Assembly: GCA_016702335.1 (NCBI GenBank)
Contig: JADJEF010000020.1
Location: 62,001-126,000 of the forward strand
Length of the DNA: 64,000 nt
Direction of reading: 5' to 3'
From: Rhodocyclaceae bacterium
GTDB taxonomy: Bacteria > Pseudomonadota > Gammaproteobacteria > Burkholderiales > Rhodocyclaceae
Every line of letters starts with the position of its first letter. The stretch's first letter is position 1. The notes under the pieces were generated by a model. It ran no database searches, was not told where the DNA came from, and was given only the letters and a program-made list of their open reading frames with translations. The position numbers and the translations under genes are program-made. Shown here piece after piece: positions 46,039 through 53,017 of this stretch.

Positions 46039-47568
46039 ATGCGCTCAACAACGCGCCAGGCGAAAGAGCCGGGCACCCGGAAGGCTCTGATTGGCCATCT
46101 GCCTCTGCTCGCAGGACTGGAGCCTGCGATGCTTAACAAACTGGCACAGCTCAGTCAGGTGGTCGAGTTTCCCGGCCATCGTAACGTCTTCCATGAGGGC
46201 GCACCGATCGAAGCCGCGCATTTTTTGCTCAGCGGGTCGGTCAAGCGCTACGCCAGGCAAACGGGTGAAAGCGAAAAAGTCCTTGAACTCGTCGGCCCGG
46301 GGCAGGCCTTTGCGCTGAGCGAGATCTTCACTGCCGATACCTACTCCTCGTTCGCCGACACATTGCAGCCTAGTTCGGTGCTCATGATCCCGATCCCGGT
46401 GCTCAAGGCGCTGATGAGCACTCACCTTGCCCTCAGCATGCGCCTGCTCGATGCCGTTGCCCGTAGTTACTACGCCAGTGAATTCGACGTCGTTCGCCAC
46501 CGCTCGCGCTCGGTCACGCAGCGTGTGCTCGATTACCTGCTCAGCCTCTCGTCGGGGCAACGACAGGGGGCCGGCGAAACAACCGTTCGTCTGGTGGCCA
46601 GCAAGCGCGTGATCGCCGCACGCCTTGATATGGCACCAGAAACACTGTCGCGTACCCTTCGCCAGTTGTCAGACGACGGCCTGATCGTGGTCGATAAGCG
46701 CACGGTGCACATCCAGAATGCGGCGATCCAGCTCACCGCGCCGTCAAGCAGCGAGCACGAGCCGGCCAGCCCACCAAAGACCGTGCACTATCCTCGACTG
46801 GATCGCTGCTCAGAACCTCGGCGGCTGTCTCAGGGCGAGTGGGTAAACTTGTGCGGGCGACAACGCATGCTCTCTCAACGCCTCGCCAGCCATTGGCTGA
46901 TGATCCAACGCTCCGTGTTGGTCCAGGAGTCGCGCGTTGGGCTGCGCAAGCATAAAGACCAGTTTGAGCGCAATCTGCGCAAGCTGGCGCTGATGGACTG
47001 GCCCGCCCCCCTTCAGGCCCACCTTGACCAGTTGCATGAGGCCTGGCAGACCTATGCAGAGCGGCTGGCACAGCCCTGTGCAGATGCCGTTTGCGCATGC
47101 GCGCTGTTTGATCAGAGTGAAGCGATCCTGACCGCCGCCGACACGCTGACAGGGGCTGTGGCCCGACACCCCACCAGCCCGGAGGCCGCCATCATCAACA
47201 CGGCCGGGCGCAACCGGATGCTCTGCGCACGGCTCATCAAGCTGTTTCTTTTCGCAGAGTGGGGTATTCGTCCGGAAACGACGTCGAGCTTGATCGTGGC
47301 GTCGCGTGCCGAGTTCCAGAACAACCTCGCCCTGCTGCGACACTCCGCGGCCCACTCACCGCAGGCGCTGGCGCAATTGACCATCGACGAGAGCCTCTGG
47401 ACAGTTTTTCTGCAGTGTCTGGACAAGCCCGCCACCCAAGAATCGCAACACAGGTTGGCGGTCATTCATGCCGGTGACGCGCTGCTGCGACAGGCGGACA
47501 CGACCGTGAAGGTCTATGAGCATCTGTTTGATTTGGCAACTGGTGTGCAGGCACGCGCTGCGCTGTAG
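46039..47568 (+). CDS. Crp/Fnr-type regulator fused to two NarX/PilJ-like P-box modules
   Basis: A 509-aa protein with no signal peptide or membrane helix. Residues 20-225 form a Crp/Fnr regulator: cyclic-nucleotide-binding fold (HFLLSGSVKRYARQ) and winged helix with APETLSRTLRQLSDDGLIVV. The ETLSR helix matches FNR/DNR box readers; no N-terminal Fe-S cysteines are seen. Residues 250-509 contain two copies of the P-box pattern known from NarX/NarQ and PilJ N-terminal domains: NLCGRQRMLSQRLASHWLMI (about 270) and INTAGRNRMLCARLIKLFLF (about 385). In NarX the P-box binds nitrate/nitrite, so this may be a one-protein nitrate/nitrite sensor and regulator. It sits between nirH and nirJ. Confidence 0.82.
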   Translation: MRSTTRQAKEPGTRKALIGHLPLLAGLEPAMLNKLAQLSQVVEFPGHRNVFHEGAPIEAAHFLLSGSVKRYARQTGESEKVLELVGPGQAFALSEIFTADTYSSFADTLQPSSVLMIPIPVLKALMSTHLALSMRLLDAVARSYYASEFDVVRHRSRSVTQRVLDYLLSLSSGQRQGAGETTVRLVASKRVIAARLDMAPETLSRTLRQLSDDGLIVVDKRTVHIQNAAIQLTAPSSSEHEPASPPKTVHYPRLDRCSEPRRLSQGEWVNLCGRQRMLSQRLASHWLMIQRSVLVQESRVGLRKHKDQFERNLRKLALMDWPAPLQAHLDQLHEAWQTYAERLAQPCADAVCACALFDQSEAILTAADTLTGAVARHPTSPEAAIINTAGRNRMLCARLIKLFLFAEWGIRPETTSSLIVASRAEFQNNLALLRHSAAHSPQALAQLTIDESLWTVFLQCLDKPATQESQHRLAVIHAGDALLRQADTTVKVYEHLFDLATGVQARAAL

Positions 47569-47609
47569 GACACACTTAAACAGCGCGCCCACCTGATTAC
47601 AAATCGGGC

Positions 47610-48101
47610 TCAGGAGCCCAAGCGCAGCCCTGTCTTCTTGAGAATCCGACTGCTGTAAAGAATATCCCGCCCATGGCAGGCGCTGCCGAGCAACTCGGCG
47701 ATGCGCTGCACATCGGCCTCAACCGTCGGCCGGTCGGGACCATGCACCATCGCAAACAAGTTATAGGGCCATTCGGGCAGGCGGCGCGGGCGGCGATAGC
47801 AATGCGTGACAAACGTCAGCGCACCCACCTGCGCCCCCAGTGCGTCGACCACGGCATCATCGACATCCCAGACGCTCATGCCATTGGCCGTGTAGCCGAT
47901 GGCATAGTGGTTGGGCACGGCACCGATACGCCGGATGCGTCCGTCACTCAGCATCGCTGCCAGCCGCTGGCGCACCAGATCGCCGCTCACACCCAGATCA
48001 CCGGCCAATGCCTCGTAGGGCTGCGGCACCAGCGGCAGTCCGGCTTGCGTGGCTAGCACCAGGCGACGATCCAGCTCGTCATAGTCGGCTTCATGCCGCA
48101 A
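47610..48101 (-). CDS. nirH: NirH, siroheme decarboxylase subunit
   Basis: A 163-aa Lrp/AsnC-fold protein: helix-turn-helix part (EALAGDLGVSGDLVRQRLAA), then a ligand-binding alpha/beta domain with the family signature HCYRRPRRLPEWPYNLFAMV. The NirDLGH set decarboxylates siroheme to 12,18-didecarboxysiroheme. The signature with the Arg/Pro-rich loop is the NirL/NirH type. The subunit name (H versus L) is by gene order after nirG. Overlaps nirG by 11 bp. Confidence 0.82.
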   Translation of the reverse strand: MRHEADYDELDRRLVLATQAGLPLVPQPYEALAGDLGVSGDLVRQRLAAMLSDGRIRRIGAVPNHYAIGYTANGMSVWDVDDAVVDALGAQVGALTFVTHCYRRPRRLPEWPYNLFAMVHGPDRPTVEADVQRIAELLGSACHGRDILYSSRILKKTGLRLGS

Positions 48102-48558
48102 GTTTCATCTCCACGAAATACTCGCGTTCCTTGGGAAAGGCAAAGACCGGTAGGCCGGTGGCCGCTTCAATGCGCGCGATCGCGTCGGCAATCCCCTCAC
48201 GCGCTTCGGTGGCCAGCACAAACCACATGTTCAGGGCATGTTCGCGCCGGTAATTGTGTGCGACTTCGGGAAAGGCGTTGATCTGCTCGGCAACAAGATC
48301 GTAACGCTCTTCAGGAGCTGCCACCGCCGCGAGCACAAAGGCCCCACCCATGCGCTCGACCTGAAACATGGGGCCGAAGCGGGTGAGGACCTTCTCGGCG
48401 AGCATGCGCTCCAGCCGTTTAAGCAGATCATCCTCGGTGAGGCCCAGCCTCGTGGCGACCTCAAGGTAAGGCCGCTCGCTCAGCGGGAAATCACCCTGAA
48501 CGGCATTGATGATGGCCCGATCGGTGTCCTCCAGGTGTGCGACGCGGCCCCGGCTCAT
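48091..48558 (-). CDS. nirG: NirG, siroheme decarboxylase subunit
   Basis: A 155-aa Lrp/AsnC-fold protein. HTH region: DFPLSERPYLEVATRLGLTE, then LLKRLERMLAEKVLTRFGPM. The substrate domain has VAHNYRREHALNMWFVLATE, the NirD/NirG-type His-Asn-Tyr motif. The ATG at 48558 overlaps the nirDL stop (ATGA); the longer frame upstream is antisense to nirDL and rejected. Works with NirDL and NirH. Confidence 0.86.
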   Translation of the reverse strand: MSRGRVAHLEDTDRAIINAVQGDFPLSERPYLEVATRLGLTEDDLLKRLERMLAEKVLTRFGPMFQVERMGGAFVLAAVAAPEERYDLVAEQINAFPEVAHNYRREHALNMWFVLATEAREGIADAIARIEAATGLPVFAFPKEREYFVEMKLAA

Positions 48559-49523
48559 GAGAAGTAGCGCGCCCCGCACTGCTTGAAGCGGCGCACCGAG
48601 AAAAGAATGTTCGGCTCCTGGCCGACCAGCGCTGCCAGACGCGTCACCACCGGCGCGACGTCCTCGCGTGCGCGGCCGTGCACCATGCAGTAAAGGTTGT
48701 ACGGCCATTCGGGCAGACAACGCTCACGGCGATAACACAGAGTCACCCCCGCCTCACCGGCAAGCTGCCGGCCAATTTCGCCGGCACGATCATCAGCCAC
48801 GTCAAAGACGACCATGGCGTTGGCGCGGTAGCCCAGCTCATGATGGCGAACGACCACCCCGAAGCGCTTGATTAAACCTTCGCCCACCCACGCCTGAATG
48901 ATCTCCAGTGCCTGTGCTTCCGGCAAACCGGCACGCGCAGCGAGATCGGCGAAGGGCTGCTCGCACAGGCTCAGGCCATCCTGCAATACCGCCGCAAGCC
49001 GCTTTTCGCTAGCGTCAAGATCTCGCACCGGCACCGCGTTCGTTTCGTGACGACTCGGGCTATGCCCTGAGCGCAGATCAAAACCCAGATCAATATGAAA
49101 TTCCTCCGCCAGCGGCATGGCGATGACGGCGCAACCTGTCTGCTGCTCAAGCTGGGCAAAGACCGCCTGCCGTTGTGCCACATCAGCGGCGGTGACCACA
49201 AACCACAGGTTGTAGCGGTGCTCACGCTGGTAGTTGTGATTCACCGAGGGGCAGGCATTGATGATCGCTGCCACTTCTTCGAGTCGCTCGGGCGGTGCCG
49301 CCACCGCCGCCAGTGCCCCGGCTCCCAGACGGCGCGGCGCAAACACGGCACCCACTCTACTGATGGCACCGCGCTGACTCAGGTGCTGCAATGCGGCCAG
49401 AATCGCCGTCCCGCCAGCGCCGACTTGCCGACCTATTTCGTCAAAGGGGCGCGACACCAACGGAAAGTCACGCTGCCAGTTGTTCAGCAGGCTGAATTCA
49501 AGCGGTGAGTAGGGGGAATCCAT
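48555..49523 (-). CDS. nirDL: NirDL, fused siroheme decarboxylase
   Basis: 322 aa made of two Lrp/AsnC-type units. Residues 1-150 are NirD-like (VNHNYQREHRYNLWFVVTA) and residues 165-322 are NirL-like (LCYRRERCLPEWPYNLYCMV). Such NirD-NirL fusions are known in several denitrifiers. The N-terminal HTH contains dispersed-repeat copy 7, read as RQVGAGGTAIL, exactly where the paralogue NirG has TRLGLTEDDLL, with no change of length. It lies 24 bp after nirF. Confidence 0.87.
   Translation of the reverse strand: MDSPYSPLEFSLLNNWQRDFPLVSRPFDEIGRQVGAGGTAILAALQHLSQRGAISRVGAVFAPRRLGAGALAAVAAPPERLEEVAAIINACPSVNHNYQREHRYNLWFVVTAADVAQRQAVFAQLEQQTGCAVIAMPLAEEFHIDLGFDLRSGHSPSRHETNAVPVRDLDASEKRLAAVLQDGLSLCEQPFADLAARAGLPEAQALEIIQAWVGEGLIKRFGVVVRHHELGYRANAMVVFDVADDRAGEIGRQLAGEAGVTLCYRRERCLPEWPYNLYCMVHGRAREDVAPVVTRLAALVGQEPNILFSVRRFKQCGARYFS
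49404..49430 (+). repeat. 27-bp dispersed repeat, copy 7 (inside nirDL)
   Basis: It reads CGCCGT, CCCG, then CCAGCGCCGACTTGCCG, preceded by AAT; one base differs from consensus. It is antisense to nirDL and read as RQVGAGGTA, the same frame as in the methyltransferase gene. Confidence 0.9.
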
Positions 49524-49547
49524 GATCGTTCCTCGGGTCGGTAGCGC

Positions 49548-50735
49548 TCAGAATCCGATACGTGCGGCGCGGCTGGTAAAGAAGATGCCCGAAGGGGCAT
49601 CGGCGTCAATCTCGGCGAGCTTGGCAAAACTGCGCGTGTCGTAGATCAGCACTTTGTTGTCATCGCGCGCCGAAATCCAGACGTTGCCGCTGCGCGCGGT
49701 GAACTCCATGTGCAGTACCGCCCTGCCCGGCTGCAACGTCTGCACAACCTGGCCCGACAGCGTGTCAATCACCTGCACCCAGCCGTTATCGGGGTGGGCA
49801 AAATTCACCCAGATTTGCCGCTGATCGGGGCTGGCGATCGCGAAGACCGGTTGCCCTTTGAGTGCAACGCGACGGGTCTCCAGCCACGTTGTGGCATCGG
49901 CGGCAATGACCTCGTGCCGACCGATTGCCGGCAGCCAAGCCTGCCCGGCGGCGATGGACCAGCCGCGCAGATGGGGCATCTTGAACACGGGCAACTTCTC
50001 CTGACCGCGCCCGTAGTTCTGCAGAATCTTGCGTGCACCGTTCTCGGGGCGCCAGAGATCAAGCTGCGCGATGCCATCTTCGCCGAAGAGCCCGGCGAGG
50101 TAATAGCGCCCTTCCGGGGTAATCAGGCCATCGTAGGGCTGCTGGCCGGCAGGAAAACGCCGGGTGGTGGGCGCGCGCGGATTCGTGAAGTCGCTGACCC
50201 AAATTTCGCCGCCGTCAAACAGTGCGTAGGCAAAGCGCTGCCCGGGCACATCAGCCAGCCCGACGACCTTGGAGAACTTGCCCGGTGCGTACTCGGCGGG
50301 TACTTCGCTGAGCAGTTCCAACGTCTGGGCATCGAACGCCTTGATGCCGCCGGGGGTATAGTTTTGCGCCACGACGATGCGGCCATCCTGCGAGATCGAG
50401 CCACCAATGGCATTGCCCGATTGCATGATGCGTTTGGCCAGGCGACCTTCCATCAGATCAATCTTTGACAGACCGCCGTCGCGCCCAAAAACAAACGCGT
50501 AGCGCGCGTCACGCGAGAACACAACCGAGGCGTGCGACAGATCACCCAGCCCTTCAACGCGCCCATAGGCACTACGGGAACTGGTGTTAACCAGTGTCAC
50601 CGCACCCTTGGCACGTTCAATGACTACGCCCAGATCGCCGGTTCCCCGCACGACCGGCGCGACCGGGGCGCTGGAGCACGCTGCCAGCACCAGTGAAAAA
50701 GCAAAACAGGCGATCAAATAGCCGAAAGTACGCAT
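49548..50735 (-). CDS. nirF: NirF, heme d1 synthesis lipoprotein
   Basis: 395 aa, a beta-propeller related to the d1 domain of NirS but lacking a heme c site. The signal peptide ends LVLAACSS (lipobox LAAC), so it is probably a periplasm-facing lipoprotein. Propeller blocks include YAFVFGRDGGLSKIDLMEGR, VAQNYTPGGIKAFDAQ and GLITPEGRYYLAGLFGEDGI. NirF is essential for heme d1 synthesis; its exact reaction is still debated. The ATG at 50735 shares one base with the nirC stop (TGATG). Confidence 0.9.
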   Translation of the reverse strand: MRTFGYLIACFAFSLVLAACSSAPVAPVVRGTGDLGVVIERAKGAVTLVNTSSRSAYGRVEGLGDLSHASVVFSRDARYAFVFGRDGGLSKIDLMEGRLAKRIMQSGNAIGGSISQDGRIVVAQNYTPGGIKAFDAQTLELLSEVPAEYAPGKFSKVVGLADVPGQRFAYALFDGGEIWVSDFTNPRAPTTRRFPAGQQPYDGLITPEGRYYLAGLFGEDGIAQLDLWRPENGARKILQNYGRGQEKLPVFKMPHLRGWSIAAGQAWLPAIGRHEVIAADATTWLETRRVALKGQPVFAIASPDQRQIWVNFAHPDNGWVQVIDTLSGQVVQTLQPGRAVLHMEFTARSGNVWISARDDNKVLIYDTRSFAKLAEIDADAPSGIFFTSRAARIGF

Positions 50736-51088
50736 CAGGGTGTTTCCTCGGGAAAGCCGGCGATCAGTTGCTCGGCAATCCATTGCGCCTGAGCCTCTGT
50801 GAGTAGTGTTTTCCAGGGTGGCATAGCGGTGCCGGGGCGACCGTGAATGATGGTCGCCGCCATCGACTCGACCGGCTTGCCGGCCAGTGCCTCACGCGTC
50901 AGCGGCGTGCCGAGGCCACCCGTCAGCTTCATGCCGTGGCAAGAGCCACAGTCCTGCCGAACCAGACGCACGAGCTCCGCACGCTCGGTTTTGCCTAGGG
51001 AGCCACTCGTGGCGTCACCCATCGCACCAGAGAGGCCGGGCGTGAGCATGGTGACGCTAGTAACGAGGAGCAATGCTGTCGTTTTCAT
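50735..51088 (-). CDS. nirC: NirC, periplasmic monoheme cytochrome c
   Basis: About 117 aa, the usual NirC length. Signal peptide MKTTALLLVTSVTMLTPGLS, heme site DCGSCHGMKLTGGLG, and a distal Met in PGTAMPPWKTLLTEAQ. NirC can donate electrons to NirS and supports heme d1 maturation. The ATG at 51088 is preferred to the upstream ATG at 51131 because the signal peptide begins there. Coupled to nirF. Confidence 0.87.
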   Translation of the reverse strand: MKTTALLLVTSVTMLTPGLSGAMGDATSGSLGKTERAELVRLVRQDCGSCHGMKLTGGLGTPLTREALAGKPVESMAATIIHGRPGTAMPPWKTLLTEAQAQWIAEQLIAGFPEETP

Positions 51089-51155
51089 CGCCTTAACGCA
51101 GGGACTACAGGGGGCCATTTTATTGACGGGCATCAGTCCTGACTTCCGCTAGCGC

Positions 51156-51680
51156 TCAGTCGCAACTAGCCTCGCAAGCGACCGCAGCACTGGTGCACGC
51201 GGTGGCCGCAACGGTACAGCGCGCCTTGGTGCGATGGGTCAGTTTGTCATTGTTGGCGTAAATGCAGGACATCTGATTCACCGACCCCTGCACGGCGACT
51301 TTCACCTCTATGGGCCGGGCAGCGTCGCGCGCGCCCTTGGGCGTGTCGCACGAAAGATAGCCGGAAAAACGGCCGTCACTGCTTTCCCAAAGGGCGACGT
51401 TCTTGGCCGCACGGTAGATGCCGTAGTCAAGGCACAACTGCTCGCCCTGATCGTACATGCGCTTGTTGTCGCTGCAGTAGCCGCGGAAGGTATAGCGCAA
51501 CTCTTCCTCGCCCGGACAGGTGCCTACCTGAACGGCTGACTGTAGCGACGGGCAGGCAATGGTTTCGGCCAGCACAGGCATGGGCAAGGCGAGCATGAAT
51601 GCCGCCACCAGCGACACAATGAGCTTAATGGCATCTGCACCGCAAGTCGGCGCTGGTAACACGGCGATCGTGCGCGTCAC
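51156..51680 (-). CDS. Secreted Cys-rich protein of unknown function in the nir operon
   Basis: 174 aa. I do not recognise this family. A signal peptide (LIVSLVAAFMLALPMPVLAE) is followed by a mature part of about 136 residues with ten cysteines (ACPS, TCPG, YCSD, LCLD, SCDT, SCIY, RCTV, ACTS, ACEA, SCD). There is no CxxCH heme motif, so disulfides or metal binding are more likely. The GTG start overlaps the cupredoxin gene stop by 4 bp. Dispersed-repeat copy 8 encodes residues 5-14 (AVLPAPTCG), before the signal helix. By position it should be co-expressed with nirS. Confidence 0.7.
   Translation of the reverse strand: MTRTIAVLPAPTCGADAIKLIVSLVAAFMLALPMPVLAETIACPSLQSAVQVGTCPGEEELRYTFRGYCSDNKRMYDQGEQLCLDYGIYRAAKNVALWESSDGRFSGYLSCDTPKGARDAARPIEVKVAVQGSVNQMSCIYANNDKLTHRTKARCTVAATACTSAAVACEASCD
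51640..51666 (-). repeat. 27-bp dispersed repeat, copy 8 (start of the Cys-rich gene)
   Basis: The gene strand reads CGCCGT, GTTA, then CCAGCGCCGACTTGCGG, a perfect consensus copy. It is in sense orientation and read as AVLPAPTCG. Confidence 0.92.
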
Positions 51681-52000
51681 GGCTTCACCTCGATACTTCC
51701 AAGCATGTGCGGGTGCGGCCCGCAGGTGTAGGGGTAGGAGCCGGGTTGGTCAAAGCGGCGCGTCCAGGCGTCTTCCGGCATCATGCGTTCTGACTCCAGC
51801 GATGGGTTGCCGGGAAAAAGCACCGAGTGACTGGTGCGCTTTTCGTTGTTGACCCAGCGCACCGTGTCGCCCACCTTGATCGTCAGCGAGGCCGGAACAA
51901 AGAGGCTGTCGCGAATCGACACGACATGCTCGTCCGCCAAGGCAGCAAAAGCGAGCAAGGCCACCCCACTCGCTATGACGCGCTGCATTACACCGCTCAT
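51677..52000 (-). CDS. Cupredoxin (amicyanin/plastocyanin-like)
   Basis: About 107 aa with a signal peptide (VIASGVALLAFAALADEH). The type 1 copper ligands are visible: His in KRTSHSVLFPGN and the C-x2-H-x2-M loop in YPYTCGPHPHMLG, the loop length of amicyanin. KVGDTVRWVNNE is the conserved strand before them. It would be a periplasmic blue-copper electron carrier, and within the nir operon it may feed NirS as azurins do. An in-frame TTG at 52006 overlapping the previous stop is an alternative start. Confidence 0.83.
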   Translation of the reverse strand: MSGVMQRVIASGVALLAFAALADEHVVSIRDSLFVPASLTIKVGDTVRWVNNEKRTSHSVLFPGNPSLESERMMPEDAWTRRFDQPGSYPYTCGPHPHMLGSIEVKP

Positions 52001-52002
52001 GA

Positions 52003-52905
52003 TCAAAACTTCATGGCCTTGACGTCACCTTCGGCACCTATGCCCAGCATGTAGCCCAACGACACATGGTGGAAGCGATACAACACCTGATCGGCATGAA
52101 TGGCAATACCGAACGGTACCGACTTGCCTTCAGCCAGCGGCACATCGCCTGCGCCACCGGTGAGCTTGCGCGTGAAGGTCACCACCCATTCGCCATTCTT
52201 TTCTTCACCCTCGGCCTTGACCAAGGCCTTGCCATCCTTGTTGACGCGCTCGGTGGCGACGTGACCATCAAGACTCACCGCGCCGGCACCACCCACGCCG
52301 CTCTTCCACTGGAAGTAATCGGTATAGGCACCGCTGTCCAGATCGGCACCGGCCACGTATTTCTTCTTGGCCATGTCAGCGCCCGGCATCGACCGCACAT
52401 CGGTATGGCAGGTCGCCCAGCAACCCGCTTGCGTCGCTTGCGGCACTTTTTCACCGGCAAGCATCATCGCGACCTTCATTGTGTGCTTTGGGTCCTTCGC
52501 CTCGCGCGGTGCATCAGCGGCACCAGCACCGGGGGCTTTAAAGCTCAGGCGAAAGTAGATATTCTCAGCATCGTACGCCGCCTGCACGGCGACCGGGAAA
52601 ATCTTGGTGGTTGGCGCACCCACCGGCTCGAGCGGCTTGGTCGATAGCTTTTCGGTGTCAAAATTCAATTCACCGGCATCTTCGTGACAGCCAATGCACG
52701 GCTCGCCTTTGTTGCGAAAGCCGTTAGCACCGCCATGGCCACTCCCTTTGGTCACGATCCACTCAATGGGCGTCACGCCCGGATGAAATACTTGAATGGT
52801 GCGCTTGGAAACTTTGCTCCAATCAGGCGCGGCATACGCGCCAAGGCTCAGGCTCAGCAAGGCGGCAGCGAGCAAGGACTTGGTCAGGTGGCTATTTGCT
52901 TTCAT
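52003..52905 (-). CDS. nirB: Cytochrome c-552-like protein (NirB/ethylbenzene dehydrogenase heme-domain family)
   Basis: 300 aa with a signal peptide (LLAAALLSLSLGAYAAPD). The N-terminal heme site is PCIGCHEDAGE. A second site, QAGCWATCHTDVRSMPG, has three residues between the cysteines (C-x3-C-H). The rest matches the cytochrome c-552/DMSO reductase-like heme-binding fold (IYFRLSFKAPG; GEWVVTFTRKL). A diheme c-552 called NirB lies just after nirS in Pseudomonas stutzeri, and this is the likely equivalent; the symbol is by family and position. Probably an electron carrier to NirS. Confidence 0.72.
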   Translation of the reverse strand: MKANSHLTKSLLAAALLSLSLGAYAAPDWSKVSKRTIQVFHPGVTPIEWIVTKGSGHGGANGFRNKGEPCIGCHEDAGELNFDTEKLSTKPLEPVGAPTTKIFPVAVQAAYDAENIYFRLSFKAPGAGAADAPREAKDPKHTMKVAMMLAGEKVPQATQAGCWATCHTDVRSMPGADMAKKKYVAGADLDSGAYTDYFQWKSGVGGAGAVSLDGHVATERVNKDGKALVKAEGEEKNGEWVVTFTRKLTGGAGDVPLAEGKSVPFGIAIHADQVLYRFHHVSLGYMLGIGAEGDVKAMKF

Positions 52906-52987
52906 CGACGACTCCTCGAAAATTCAAATTCATCAAGCAAAAAGGGGGGAAGAAGACTGTGCTTCCTACCCCCGATAAAATCTGTCA

Positions 52988-53009
52988 CACCCCCGATAAG
53001 CCGAGGGTG
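52988..53009 (-). terminator. Hairpin after nirS (possible attenuator)
   Basis: On the minus strand CACCCTCG, loop GCTTAT, CGGGGGTG form an 8-bp stem with one G-U pair. It starts 9 bases after the nirS stop and lacks a tight T run, although GATTTTAT follows 7 bases later. It probably trims or partly terminates the transcript so that nirS is expressed more strongly than the genes after it. Confidence 0.55.
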
Positions 53010-53017
53010 CTACAGCA

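Noticed and set aside
47606..47619. GGGCTCAGGAGCCC palindrome at the end of nirH
   Set aside because: A two-base loop is too small for a hairpin and no T run follows; not a convincing terminator.
52920..52945. Possible FNR box upstream of the nirB-like gene (TTGATGAATTTGAA on the minus strand)
   Set aside because: Only one half-site fits; the second half is poor, and the gene lies 112 bp after nirS in the same transcript.
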